A stretch of 64,000 bases of DNA from contig NZ_ALAP01000009.1 of assembly GCF_000280905.1 (NCBI RefSeq), positions 1-64,000 on the forward strand. Reading direction: 5' to 3'. Numbering within the stretch: position 1 is the first letter of the stretch; the number at the start of each line of letters is the position of its first letter. The translations under genes were made by a program, and so were the position numbers. The DNA comes from Streptomyces sp. AA1529 (GTDB lineage Bacteria > Actinomycetota > Actinomycetes > Streptomycetales > Streptomycetaceae). Positions 8,935 through 17,707 of this stretch are shown here, in pieces. The notes beneath the pieces are model-generated. The model was not told the DNA's origin and ran no database searches. It was given only the letters and a program-made list of their open reading frames with translations.

Positions 8935-9608
8935 AGGGACGCGTCCTTGTCGTCGATGACGACACCGCACTGGCAGAAATGCTCGGCATTGTGCTGCGCG
9001 GAGAAGGTTTTGAACCGTCGTTCGTCGCGGACGGCGACAAGGCGCTCGCCGCCTTTCGGGAGACCAAGCCGGATCTGGTGCTCCTCGACTTGATGCTGCC
9101 GGGGAGGGACGGTATCGAGGTGTGCCGTCTGATCCGGGCGGAATCCGGGGTACCGGTGGTCATGCTCACGGCCAAGAGCGACACGGTCGACGTGGTGGTC
9201 GGGCTCGAGTCGGGGGCCGACGACTACATCGTCAAGCCGTTCAAGCCCAAGGAGCTGGTGGCGCGGATCAGGGCACGGCTGCGGCGCTCGGAGGAGCCCG
9301 CGCCTGAGCAGTTGGCCATCGGCGACCTGGTGATCGACGTGGCCGGGCACTCGGTCAAGCGGGAGGGCCGGTCCATAGCCCTGACCCCGCTCGAGTTCGA
9401 TCTCCTGGTGGCCCTGGCGCGGAAGCCGTGGCAGGTCTTCACCCGGGAGGTGCTGCTGGAGCAGGTGTGGGGCTACCGGCACGCTGCGGACACCAGGCTG
9501 GTCAATGTGCACGTGCAGCGGCTGCGCTCGAAGGTCGAGAAGGACCCGGAGCGGCCGGAGATCGTCGTGACCGTGCGGGGTGTGGGCTACAAGGCCGGGC
9601 CGGGCTGA
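8931..9608 (+). CDS. mtrA: two-component response regulator MtrA
   Basis: A 225-residue OmpR/PhoB-class regulator. The receiver domain (1-115) has the acidic pair Asp9/Asp10, phosphoacceptor Asp53 in LLDLMLPG, and Lys102 in IVKPFKP. The C-terminal winged helix (about 130-225) contains LTPLEFDLLVALARKP and ends in VRGVGYKAG. MtrA is an essential or developmentally important regulator in actinobacteria, controlling cell-wall, division and development genes. The ATG overlaps the mtnA stop (ATGA). Gene order mtrA-mtrB-lpqB directly downstream confirms the identity. Confidence 0.97.
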   Translation: MKGRVLVVDDDTALAEMLGIVLRGEGFEPSFVADGDKALAAFRETKPDLVLLDLMLPGRDGIEVCRLIRAESGVPVVMLTAKSDTVDVVVGLESGADDYIVKPFKPKELVARIRARLRRSEEPAPEQLAIGDLVIDVAGHSVKREGRSIALTPLEFDLLVALARKPWQVFTREVLLEQVWGYRHAADTRLVNVHVQRLRSKVEKDPERPEIVVTVRGVGYKAGPG

Positions 9609-9610
9609 GC

Positions 9611-11524
9611 ATGGTCCGGAACACCGCGCCGAACCGCACCGGTGGGGGGCGGGGAACAGGCCGCAAGTCCGACGTGTCCAAGTTCGGACGCCTGTGGAGG
9701 AGCGGGGTCCTGTTCTCCGACGGTCTGCTCCCCGAGGGGGCGACCGGTCCCGGTGCGCGCCCCATGGTGCGGTTCTTCGTGCGGTGGGTGCGCAGGCCGC
9801 TGCTGCCGGTGATGCGGCTGTGGCGGCGGAACATCCAGCTTCGGGTGGTCGTGGCGACGCTGCTGCTCTCACTCGGAGTCGTGCTGCTCCTGGGGCTCGT
9901 CGTCATCGGGCAGGTGCGCAACGGCTTGCTGGAGGCCAAGGAGCAGACCGCGCAGAGCCAGGCGTCCGGCGGTTTCGCCGCCGCCGAGCGGATGGCCGAC
10001 AGCGCCGGCAGCGGCCCCAGCGGCGGTGAGGACAGCATCCGCGGCAGCAGGGGTGCGCAGAACTCCGGCACCTGGTTGACCAACCTGGTCGAACAGCTCG
10101 CCAGCAGCGGCCAGGGCGTCTATTCGGTGGTGGCACTCGGTTCCGACACCAGCGAGGCGCCCTTTCTCGGCAACAGCAGCCTCACCACGCGCGGCCCCCG
10201 CGCGGGCGGCGACATCCGTCCGGAGAGCATCCCCGCAGACCTGCGCAAGGCTCTCGACGACGAGCCCGGTCCGCACCGCCGGTACGCCCGGGTCTACCGG
10301 CAGGACTCGAGCCGCGAACCGGCGCTGATCGTCGGCAAGCGCCTCAACGACGCGCGCGGCAACCCCTTCCAGCTCTACTACGTCTTCCCCTTCACCCAGG
10401 AGGAGGAGTCGCTGAGCCTGGTCAAGGGGACGCTGGCGACGGCCGGGGTGTTCGTCGTGGTGCTGCTGGGCGCGATCGCGTGGCTGGTCGTGCGGCAGGT
10501 GGTGACGCCCGTACGGATGGCGGCCGGGATCTCCGAGCGGCTGGCGGCCGGGCGGCTCCAGGAGCGGATGAAGGTCACCGGCGAGGACGACATCGCCCGG
10601 CTGGGGGAGTCGTTCAACAAGATGGCGCAGAACCTCCAGCTCAAGATCCAGCAGTTGGAGGAGCTGTCCCGGATGCAGCGCCGTTTCGTCTCGGATGTCT
10701 CGCACGAGCTGCGGACGCCCCTGACGACGGTGCGGATGGCGGCCGATGTGATCCACGAGGCGCGTGAGGACTTCGATCCGGTGACCGCCCGCTCGGCTGA
10801 GCTGCTGCTCGGGCAGCTCGACCGGTTCGAGTCACTGCTGGCGGACCTGCTGGAGATCAGCCGGTTCGACGCGGGCGCCGCCAACCTCGAGCCGAGCGCC
10901 GTCGATCTGCGGGACGTGGTCCACCGGGTGGTGGAGGGCAGCGAGCCGCTCGCCGAGCGCAAGGGCAGCAGGATCCTGGTGAAGGGTGACGAGCAGCCCG
11001 TGGTCGCCGAGATGGACGGCCGCAGGATCGAGCGGGTGCTGCGCAACCTGGTCGACAACGCGGTGGAGCACGGCGAGGGCCGGGATGTGGTGGTGCGGCT
11101 GGCTACCGGGGGCGGTGCCGTGGCCGTGGCCGTGCGGGACTACGGCGTCGGCCTCAAGGAGGGCGAGGCCGAGCGCGTCTTCAACCGCTTCTGGCGGGCC
11201 GACCCGGCCCGGGCCCGCACCACGGGTGGTACCGGACTGGGGCTGTCCATCGCACTGGAGGACGCCCGGCTGCACGGTGGATGGCTGCGCGCCTGGGGCG
11301 CGCCGGGCGACGGATCGCAGTTCCTGCTGGTCCTGCCCTGCACGGCCGGGGAGCCGCTGCGCGGCTCTCCGCTGCGGCTGGAGCCGGAGGACTCGCGCCG
11401 GAAGCGGGAGCGGGCCAGGGAGCGGGAGCGGCAGGCGGTCGCGGCGGGGACCGCGTCGGCCCCGGCCGCCGACGGGTCGCGGAACGACGAGCGGGCAGGG
11501 CACTCCGGAGAGGAGCGGGGATGA
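9611..11524 (+). CDS. mtrB: sensor histidine kinase MtrB
   Basis: A 637-residue membrane kinase. A cytoplasmic N-terminal stretch of about 75 residues precedes TM1 (RVVVATLLLSLGVVLLLGLVV). An extracellular domain of about 170 residues and TM2 (ATAGVFVVVLLGAIAWLVV) follow, then HAMP, HisKA and HATPase_c domains. The phosphoacceptor is His365 in SDVSHELRTPL. The N box RNLVDNAVEHG and the G box GGTGLGLSIAL are intact. It phosphorylates MtrA. The ATG at 9611 follows the mtrA stop by two bases. The C-terminus is rich in Arg and Glu. LpqB, its lipoprotein partner, starts at the ATGA overlap. Confidence 0.96.
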   Translation: MVRNTAPNRTGGGRGTGRKSDVSKFGRLWRSGVLFSDGLLPEGATGPGARPMVRFFVRWVRRPLLPVMRLWRRNIQLRVVVATLLLSLGVVLLLGLVVIGQVRNGLLEAKEQTAQSQASGGFAAAERMADSAGSGPSGGEDSIRGSRGAQNSGTWLTNLVEQLASSGQGVYSVVALGSDTSEAPFLGNSSLTTRGPRAGGDIRPESIPADLRKALDDEPGPHRRYARVYRQDSSREPALIVGKRLNDARGNPFQLYYVFPFTQEEESLSLVKGTLATAGVFVVVLLGAIAWLVVRQVVTPVRMAAGISERLAAGRLQERMKVTGEDDIARLGESFNKMAQNLQLKIQQLEELSRMQRRFVSDVSHELRTPLTTVRMAADVIHEAREDFDPVTARSAELLLGQLDRFESLLADLLEISRFDAGAANLEPSAVDLRDVVHRVVEGSEPLAERKGSRILVKGDEQPVVAEMDGRRIERVLRNLVDNAVEHGEGRDVVVRLATGGGAVAVAVRDYGVGLKEGEAERVFNRFWRADPARARTTGGTGLGLSIALEDARLHGGWLRAWGAPGDGSQFLLVLPCTAGEPLRGSPLRLEPEDSRRKRERARERERQAVAAGTASAPAADGSRNDERAGHSGEERG

Positions 11525-13386
11525 GTACGGCCGAGGAGCCTGCACGGCGGCGTGGAACCGCCGCGCGGCGGCGGCGTGCGCTGATCGTGCTCGCCTCGTG
11601 CGGGGCGCTGCTGGCCGGGTGCGCGTCGATGCCGGACGGGGGCAAGGTCAAGCACGTCAGCTCCTCGCACCGCAGCGGAACCGACTCCCAGGTGCGGGTC
11701 TACAGCGTCAGTCCGCAGAAGGGCGAGGCGCCGACCCAGATAGTCCGGGGCTTTCTGGAGGCGACGACCAGCGACGAGGCCACATTCCGCACCGCGCGCG
11801 AGTACATGACCCCCGGCATGGCCCGCAGATGGGACCCGTTCGCGTCGACGACGGTGCTCTCGGACGCGCCGGGTGCGGTGAAGGCGCCGCCGGAGAGCAC
11901 GGCTGTCAAGGGCGGCTACTCGGTGGAGGTCTCGGGTGACCGGATGGCCGAGGTGGACGGCAAGCACGCCTACTCGCCCTCCGAGGGAAAGTACCGCGAG
12001 GTCTTCCGGCTGACCGAGGTCAAGGGGGAGTGGCGCATCGACGAGATGCCGGACGGCCTCGTGCTCGGCGAGTCCGACTTCCAGCGCATCTACCGCCCCA
12101 TCAACACCTACTACTACGCGCAGCTCGGGCCGGATGCGGATTCGATCACTGACGGACAGAACGTGCTCGTCGCCGATCCGGTCTATCTTCGGCGACGCAT
12201 CGACCCGGTCACCGAGACGGTCTCCGCGCTTCTGCAGGGGCCGTCCGGCTGGATCGACCCCGTCGTCGGCTCCTCCTTCCCGCGCGGCAGCCGCCTGGCG
12301 CGCGGACAGCACCTCTCGCTCGACGACTCGGGTGTCCTGCGGCTGCGGCTCAACGCCCGCGCCGCCGAGGCCGGCGGCAGGAGATGCGCGCGGATGGCGG
12401 CGCAGGTGCTGTACTCCGTGCAGGACCAGGCGTCGGCGAAGGTCGGCAAGGTGGAACTGGCCGGTCCCAAGGACCGCTTGCTCTGTTCCCGGACCCGGGA
12501 GCAGGTGGCCGCCTTCCAGCCGGGCCGCCTCAACGGCAGCGCCAAGCGGGCGTACTTCATCGACGGCAAGCACCGCGTCGCGTCCTTCAAGAGCAAGAGC
12601 GCGTCGGCGCGGCCGGTCGAAGGCCCGCTGGGCAGCGGGCAGGTGGAGATGGGCGCGGTCGCGGTCAACCGGATCGAGAGCGAGGGCGCTGCCGTCTCGC
12701 GCGGCCGGCGCGCCCTCTACGTCGCCTCCCTGGAGGGCAGCAGCGCCACCACCGCGCTCGGCGATCCGGTGCTCACCAGCGCGGCGGAGAAGGAGAAGGA
12801 CCGGCTGACGGCACCGAGCTGGGACGGACTGGGCGACCTGTGGGTCGCCGACCGGGACCCGGACGCTCCCCGGCTGCTGCGGCTGCGCAGCGGCAAGGAG
12901 CAGCCCGACGAGGTGAGAGTCCCGGACCTGGGCGAGGACGAGCGCATCGAGTCGCTGCGGATCGCCTCCGACGGGGTGCGGATCCTGCTGCGGGTGCGGG
13001 ACGGCGAGGGCCATGCCTCGCTGCAGCTCGGCCGGGTGGTACGCGGGGGGACGGCGGAGAACTCCCGGGTGACGGTCGAGCAGCTGCGTCCGGTCGCCCC
13101 CCAGCTGGTGGACGTCTCGGCGGCCTCGTGGGCGGGCGGCAGCCGCCTCGTGGTGGTGGGGCGCGAGCAGGGGAGCGTGCAGCAACTGCAGTACATGGAG
13201 ACCGACGGCTCGGTCTCCGACCAGCCGACGCTCCCGGGGATCACCGACGTGACGGGGGTCGCCGCCTCCGAGGACGAGAGCAAGCCGCTGCTCGCCGATT
13301 CCGAGGACGGCATCGTGCGGCTGCCGCCCGACGCGAACTGGCGGATGCTCACCGAGCACGGCTCGGCCCCCGCCTACCCGGGCTGA
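11521..13386 (+). CDS. lpqB: lipoprotein LpqB, MtrAB accessory protein
   Basis: A 621-residue lipoprotein. A short Arg-rich n-region and hydrophobic core lead to the lipobox LAGC with Cys34. A GerMN-type domain spans about residues 190-290 (DPVYLRRRIDPVTETVSALLQGP), and a C-terminal beta-propeller-like region (about 330-615) follows. In mycobacteria LpqB binds the extracytoplasmic part of MtrB and tunes MtrA phosphorylation. Because of the ATGA overlap with mtrB the ATG at 11521 is chosen over earlier in-frame codons. It is the last gene of the operon; a 168-bp gap separates it from the next gene. Confidence 0.96.
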   Translation: MSTAEEPARRRGTAARRRRALIVLASCGALLAGCASMPDGGKVKHVSSSHRSGTDSQVRVYSVSPQKGEAPTQIVRGFLEATTSDEATFRTAREYMTPGMARRWDPFASTTVLSDAPGAVKAPPESTAVKGGYSVEVSGDRMAEVDGKHAYSPSEGKYREVFRLTEVKGEWRIDEMPDGLVLGESDFQRIYRPINTYYYAQLGPDADSITDGQNVLVADPVYLRRRIDPVTETVSALLQGPSGWIDPVVGSSFPRGSRLARGQHLSLDDSGVLRLRLNARAAEAGGRRCARMAAQVLYSVQDQASAKVGKVELAGPKDRLLCSRTREQVAAFQPGRLNGSAKRAYFIDGKHRVASFKSKSASARPVEGPLGSGQVEMGAVAVNRIESEGAAVSRGRRALYVASLEGSSATTALGDPVLTSAAEKEKDRLTAPSWDGLGDLWVADRDPDAPRLLRLRSGKEQPDEVRVPDLGEDERIESLRIASDGVRILLRVRDGEGHASLQLGRVVRGGTAENSRVTVEQLRPVAPQLVDVSAASWAGGSRLVVVGREQGSVQQLQYMETDGSVSDQPTLPGITDVTGVAASEDESKPLLADSEDGIVRLPPDANWRMLTEHGSAPAYPG

Positions 13387-13554
13387 GCCTGCCCGGCGTG
13401 CCGCTCCGCAGCCCGGGCCGGCTCCGGCGCCCCGGACGCCTCCCGACCGCGGTGTCGCGGCGCGTGGGCGCTGCCGCCCGGGGCCGGCCCGCGGGCCTTC
13501 CGGGAGTTTTCCACAGGGGTGGTGGCGCCGGATCCCCGGTGCCAGAGTGGGGGC

Positions 13555-14313
13555 ATGTCGAGGACCTTGCTGGGACTTCGGCGGGAACTCGCAGGTCTGG
13601 TGCTGCCCGTGGGGTGCGCCGGATGCGGTCGCCCGCGTACGCGGGACCGCTTGTGCGAAGAGTGCAGCAGCGTGCTGAATGGCGCGGTGCCGCGGCGGGT
13701 CCGTCCCTCGCGCGTGCCGTCCGGACTGCCGCAGGTGTATGGAGCCCTCACCTACACCGACGAGGCCCGAGCCGCGCTGCTCGCTCACAAGGAGCGCGGT
13801 GCCCTGGGGCTGGCCGCGCCACTGGGAGCGGTGCTCGCACGTGCCGTCGCACGCGCCTCGCGTGCGGCGGGCACCTCTGTGCCGGCCGCACCCGTGCCGG
13901 GCGGGCCGTCCGTCGCGGCAGGCCGCCCGTCGGCCCGGTGCCCTGTCCCGGCCCTGCTCGTTCCGGTGCCCTCCATGCGGCGGGCGGTCGCGGGGCGGGG
14001 ACACGACCCGGTGCGGCGCATGGCGCGGGAGGCCGCGGCGGTGCTGAGAGGGGAGGGCATGGCCGCGCAGGTGCTGCCGGTGCTGTGCCTGCGCCGGAGG
14101 GTGGCCGACCAGGCGGGGCTGGGCGCAGCGGAGCGGACCGCGAATCTTGCCGGAGCTCTGGAGATGGTGCCAGGCGGCGTACGGCTGCTCGGCGGGGGCC
14201 GGGTCGTGCTGGTGGACGACGTGATGACGACGGGCGCGACGCTCGCGGAGGCGTCGCGGGCGCTGGGCGGGGTGGCCTCGGCCGCGGTGCTCGCGGTGCG
14301 CTCGGTCGAGTGA
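13555..14313 (+). CDS. ComF-family phosphoribosyltransferase-like protein
   Basis: A 252-residue ComF-family protein. Cys21, Cys24, Cys34 and Cys37 form an N-terminal zinc-binding motif (CAGC and CEEC). A type I phosphoribosyltransferase domain follows with the PRPP loop VVLVDDVMTTGAT at residues 217-229, including Asp221 and Asp222. ComF proteins support DNA uptake in competent bacteria; in actinobacteria the role is unclear and may be nucleobase salvage. An Ala/Pro-rich insertion sits near residues 105-135. The ATG at 13555 follows CAGAGT by six bases, fitting a leaderless start; a GTG at 13519 is in frame but less likely. Confidence 0.87.
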   Translation: MSRTLLGLRRELAGLVLPVGCAGCGRPRTRDRLCEECSSVLNGAVPRRVRPSRVPSGLPQVYGALTYTDEARAALLAHKERGALGLAAPLGAVLARAVARASRAAGTSVPAAPVPGGPSVAAGRPSARCPVPALLVPVPSMRRAVAGRGHDPVRRMAREAAAVLRGEGMAAQVLPVLCLRRRVADQAGLGAAERTANLAGALEMVPGGVRLLGGGRVVLVDDVMTTGATLAEASRALGGVASAAVLAVRSVE

Positions 14314-14615
14314 TCAAGAAGAACGGAAAGTTGCCTGGCGTGACGCGATGGAACTATCAGATCGCGGACGTCGTTGCAGGTGGTACCAGGGTTCACTCCC
14401 CTGATCGGAGGTACGTGCCGGTAGGGGGTGCCGAGCCTCCCCCAGTGGAGGTACGTTCGGATTGAGTGGCGATCTCTCCTCCGGGGGAGAAGGAGGTGAA
14501 ACTCGCAAGCCGACTCGAGCCGGAGAGCCAAACGGCGGGAGGGCCGAGCCTCCGGCGTCAGTGCACCAAGGATGGTCGCACCGAATTGTGGGACCGTCCG
14601 GGAACGGAGTTCTGC
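14314..14615 (+). promoter_or_regulatory. hpf leader with repeats and an orphan perfect Shine-Dalgarno
   Basis: This 302-bp stretch holds no convincing separate gene, although the hpf frame stays open back to 14466. GGAGGTACGT occurs at 14407-14416 and 14447-14456, flanking a G5/C5 inverted repeat (14424-14428 with 14439-14443). GCCGAGCCTCC is repeated at 14430-14440 and 14543-14553. AAGGAGGTGA at 14490-14499 matches the anti-Shine-Dalgarno fully, but no start codon follows at normal distance. A structured or regulated leader for hpf is possible. Confidence 0.4.
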
Positions 14616-15317
14616 GTGGACATCGTCGTCAAGGGTCGCAAGACAGAGGTGCCCGACCGGTTCCGCAAGCACGTGGCCGAAAAGCTGGAGAAGGTTCAGA
14701 AGCTCGACGGCAAGGTGATCAACCTTGAGGTCGAGGTGGCCAAGGAGCACAACCCCCGGCAGGCCGACCGTTCCGACAGGGTTGAGATCACCCTGCGTAC
14801 GCGTGGACCGGTCATTCGTGCGGAGGCAGCAGCCTCCGACCCGTACGCGGCGCTCGACCTGGCCTCCAGCAAGCTGGAAGCCCGGCTGCGCAAGCAGGCC
14901 GACAAGCGTCGCGTCCACCGCGGCGGCAGCCGCGCACCGATGAGTGTGGCGGCGGCGACCGCCCACCTCGCGTCGGAACTCAACGGAGAACTGGACGCCG
15001 CCGCCGGATCGGTGGCCGTGGCATCGGAGGCCGACGGCCAGCCCGTGGTCACCAAGATGGGACCGTTGGAGGTCCGCGGCGAAGGACCGCTCATCGTCCG
15101 CGAGAAGACGCACGCGGCAGCGCCGATGACGCTGGACCAGGCGCTCTACGAGATGGAGTTGGTGGGCCACGACTTCTATCTGTTCGTCGACTCCGAGACC
15201 AAGCAGCCCAGTGTCGTCTACCGGCGGCACGGCTATGACTACGGCGTGATTCATCTGGAGCCGGACCCGTTCGTACAGGAGCCGCCGCCCGGAGCGGGCG
15301 GGGCGTTGGGCGGCTGA
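14616..15317 (+). CDS. hpf: ribosome hibernation-promoting factor, long form
   Basis: A 233-residue long HPF. Residues 1-105 form the HPF/RaiA ribosome-binding domain, beginning VDIVVKGRKTEVPDRFRKHV and continuing through VEVAKEHNPRQADRSDRVE. A variable linker (about 105-165) follows. The C-terminal dimerisation domain reads MTLDQALYEMELVGHDFYLF and VVYRRHGYDYGVIHLEP. Long HPF binds 70S ribosomes and pairs them into translationally silent 100S dimers in stationary phase or stress. The GTG at 14616 is chosen because homologues start at this IVVKGR strand and ACGGAG lies six bases upstream; the frame is open another 50 codons. A hairpin terminator follows. Confidence 0.95.
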   Translation: MDIVVKGRKTEVPDRFRKHVAEKLEKVQKLDGKVINLEVEVAKEHNPRQADRSDRVEITLRTRGPVIRAEAAASDPYAALDLASSKLEARLRKQADKRRVHRGGSRAPMSVAAATAHLASELNGELDAAAGSVAVASEADGQPVVTKMGPLEVRGEGPLIVREKTHAAAPMTLDQALYEMELVGHDFYLFVDSETKQPSVVYRRHGYDYGVIHLEPDPFVQEPPPGAGGALGG

Positions 15318-15406
15318 CACCGTCCGGCGCCGGTCAGGTGCGGTCCACCGGCGATCCGCCGGGCACGGCCCGGCACCCGCTCTGCGCCCCACCGGCTTGA
15401 TGTTCG

Positions 15407-15442
15407 CGCCCCCGGCCGGATCTCGGGACCCGGCCGGGGGCG
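15407..15442 (+). terminator. hairpin terminator after hpf
   Basis: A perfect 13-bp stem (15407-15419 with 15430-15442, core CCCCCGGCCGG) closes a 10-base loop, 90 bp after the hpf stop and before the response-regulator gene. There is no U-tract, as usual for high-GC actinobacteria. Confidence 0.75.
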
Positions 15443-15527
15443 TCGGCATGAGTAACATCAAGGCCCGGGCCAATCTCCGTTGGCCGTAGCGGGGTTGGTG
15501 GGAGATCAGGGTGCAGGGGGAGGAACG

Positions 15528-16280
15528 ATGGTGGACAGCTTCGGGCCCGTGATGCCCGTGCCCGACGCACACCCGGGCCCGGTGGCGGAGGAGGAGCCCT
15601 ACGAGCGGGAGCGGCGCAAGGAGCCGATCCGGGTGCTGGTCGTCGACGACCACGCGCTGTTCCGGCGGGGGTTGGAGATCGTGCTGGCCCAGGAGGAGGA
15701 CATCCAGGTCGTCGGAGAGGCCGGGGACGGGGCCGAGGCGGTGGACAAGGCGGCGGATCTGCTGCCCGACATCGTGCTGATGGATGTGCGGATGCCGAAG
15801 CGGGGCGGGATCGAGGCGTGCACCTCCATCAAGGAGGTCGCACCGAGCGCGAAGATCATCATGCTGACGATCAGCGACGAGGAGGCCGACCTCTACGACG
15901 CCATCAAGGCGGGTGCGACCGGATATCTGCTCAAGGAGATCTCCACGGACGAGGTCTCCACGGCGATCCGGGCCGTGGCCGACGGCCAGTCGCAGATCAG
16001 TCCCTCGATGGCGGCGAAGCTCCTCACCGAGTTCAAATCCATGATCCAGCGCACCGACGAGAGCAAACTGGTGCCCGCGCCCAAGCTCACCGACCGGGAG
16101 CTGGAGGTGCTCAAGCTGGTGGCCACCGGGATGAACAACCGGGACATCGCCAAGGAGCTGTTCATCAGCGAGAACACCGTGAAGAACCACGTCCGCAACA
16201 TCCTGGAGAAGCTTCAGCTGCACTCCCGGATGGAGGCCGTGGTCTACGCGATGCGGGAGAAGATCCTCGAAATCCGCTGA
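15528..16280 (+). CDS. NarL/FixJ-type response regulator
   Basis: A 250-residue regulator. Thirty charged N-terminal residues precede the receiver domain (IRVLVVDDHALFRRGLEIV) with acidic Asp40/Asp41 and phosphoacceptor Asp86 in VLMDVRMP. The LuxR-type HTH at the C-terminus (KLTDRELEVLKLVATGMNN, then NTVKNHVRNILEKL) is complete. No kinase gene lies beside it, so it is an orphan in this window. The ATG at 15528 has GGGGGAGG four bases upstream. It is conserved between hpf and the YcaQ-like gene in streptomycetes as far as I recall; the target genes are not evident here. Confidence 0.92.
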   Translation: MVDSFGPVMPVPDAHPGPVAEEEPYERERRKEPIRVLVVDDHALFRRGLEIVLAQEEDIQVVGEAGDGAEAVDKAADLLPDIVLMDVRMPKRGGIEACTSIKEVAPSAKIIMLTISDEEADLYDAIKAGATGYLLKEISTDEVSTAIRAVADGQSQISPSMAAKLLTEFKSMIQRTDESKLVPAPKLTDRELEVLKLVATGMNNRDIAKELFISENTVKNHVRNILEKLQLHSRMEAVVYAMREKILEIR

Positions 16281-16330
16281 CGCGCGGGCAGCGACCGCCG
16301 GGGGCGGACCGGGAACACCGCGAACGAGCG

Positions 16331-16346
16331 GCGGGCCGCCGCCCGC
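16331..16346. terminator. possible bidirectional hairpin
   Basis: GCGGGC-CGCC-GCCCGC forms a 6-bp stem in the 97-bp gap between two convergent genes. It is short, and similar sequences arise by chance in such GC-rich DNA. Confidence 0.3.
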
Positions 16347-16377
16347 GGGCCGAGAGCCGCCGGGCTGCGGGCGGGGC

Positions 16378-17592
16378 TCACCCGCCCAGCGCGTCGAGGG
16401 CGCTGCGGAGCCGGGGCCGCAGCTCCTCGGGGGCGCAGCGCTCCACCCGCACCGCGTCGCAGCCCACCCATGCGGCGGCTTCGCACAGCGCCTGCGCCAT
16501 CGGCTCCACGGCTTTCGTGCTCTCCAGGGAGAGCTGGCGGGCGACCAGCGTGGTGCCCTCCCGGGCCGGGTCCACCCGGCCCACGAGCCGGCCGCCCGCC
16601 AGCAGCGGCATCGCGAAGTAGCCGTGCACCCGCTTCGGCTTGGGCACATATGCCTCCAGCCGGTGCTGGAAGCCGAAGACGCGTTCCGTGCGGGGGCGGT
16701 CCCAGACCAGTGAGTCGAACGGGGAGAGCAGCGTCGTACGGTGCCGGCCGCGCGGCGCGGACTCCAGGGCCGCCGGGTCGGCCCAGCCGGGCTTGGGCCA
16801 GCCCTGCACCCGGACCGGCACCAGCCCGGTGTCCGGCAGCACCGACTCCACCTGTTCGGCCTTGAGGCGGTGGTAGTCGGCCAGATCGGCCCGGGTGGCG
16901 ACGCCCAGCGCCGAGCCCGCCTGGGCGACGAGCCGCCGCAGGCATGCCCGGTCGTCCAGGTCGTCGTGGAACAGGGCACCGGGGATCGCGCGCTCCGCGA
17001 GGTCGTAGACGCGCTTCCAGCCGCGCCGCTCGGTGACCACGACCTCCCCGATGTCCAGCAGCCACTCGACCGCGATCTTGCTCTCGGACCAGTCCCACCA
17101 CTCGCCGCCGTTCCGGCCGCCGCCCAGGTCCGCCGTGGTCAGCGGCCCCTCCGCACGGAGCCGGTCGCGCACGGCGGCGCACGAGCCCTCCCGGTCCTTC
17201 ATCCGGTGCCAGCGGTGGCCGCGGTCGCGGAAGGCACGGCGGCGGAAGGCGAAGTGCGGCCACTCCTCGATCGGCAGCACGCACGCGGCGTGCGACCAGT
17301 ACTCGAAGCTGTGTGCTCCGGACCAGTAGGCCGACTCCACGGCCCGCCGTCCCACAGCACCCAGCCGGGCGTAGGGCACCAGCTCGTGCGAACGGGCCAG
17401 GACCGAGATCGTGTCCAGCTGGACCGCGCCCAGGTGCCGCAGCACTCCGCGCGCTCCTGCCCTGCGGTCCGGGGCTCCCAGCAGACCCTGCGCACGCAGT
17501 GCGATCCGCCGGGCCTCGGCGGCGGAGAGGGAGGCCTGCGGCGCGTGGGCGCCGCCGGCCGGGACAGCGGTGGCAGGCAGACCGGTCGTCAT
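16378..17592 (-). CDS. winged helix DNA-binding protein, YcaQ/HTH_42 family
   Basis: A 404-residue member of the winged-helix family (HTH_42) that includes the E. coli interstrand-crosslink DNA glycosylase YcaQ. The signature starts with SLSAAEARRIALRAQGLL and continues with GVLRHLGAVQLDTISVLARSHELV. Later conserved parts are SAYWSGAHSFEYWSHAACVLP, described at window 17270-17350, and FDSLVWDRPRTERVFGFQHRLE-type sequence near 16640-16710. By homology it may unhook DNA crosslinks or abasic adducts; direct evidence for this branch is lacking. On the minus strand TAGGGT ends seven bases before the ATG, suggesting a leaderless start. Confidence 0.85.
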   Translation of the reverse strand: MTTGLPATAVPAGGAHAPQASLSAAEARRIALRAQGLLGAPDRRAGARGVLRHLGAVQLDTISVLARSHELVPYARLGAVGRRAVESAYWSGAHSFEYWSHAACVLPIEEWPHFAFRRRAFRDRGHRWHRMKDREGSCAAVRDRLRAEGPLTTADLGGGRNGGEWWDWSESKIAVEWLLDIGEVVVTERRGWKRVYDLAERAIPGALFHDDLDDRACLRRLVAQAGSALGVATRADLADYHRLKAEQVESVLPDTGLVPVRVQGWPKPGWADPAALESAPRGRHRTTLLSPFDSLVWDRPRTERVFGFQHRLEAYVPKPKRVHGYFAMPLLAGGRLVGRVDPAREGTTLVARQLSLESTKAVEPMAQALCEAAAWVGCDAVRVERCAPEELRPRLRSALDALGG

Positions 17593-17707
17593 GCGGCACA
17601 CCCTAGGCGGGACCACTGACACCCCCCGCGCCCAGCCGTCGGCCCCGAGCGGGCGGCGGGTGGCGGGTGGCGGGGCCGTCGGAGTCACGCGGACTGTTCC
17701 GCGGGAG

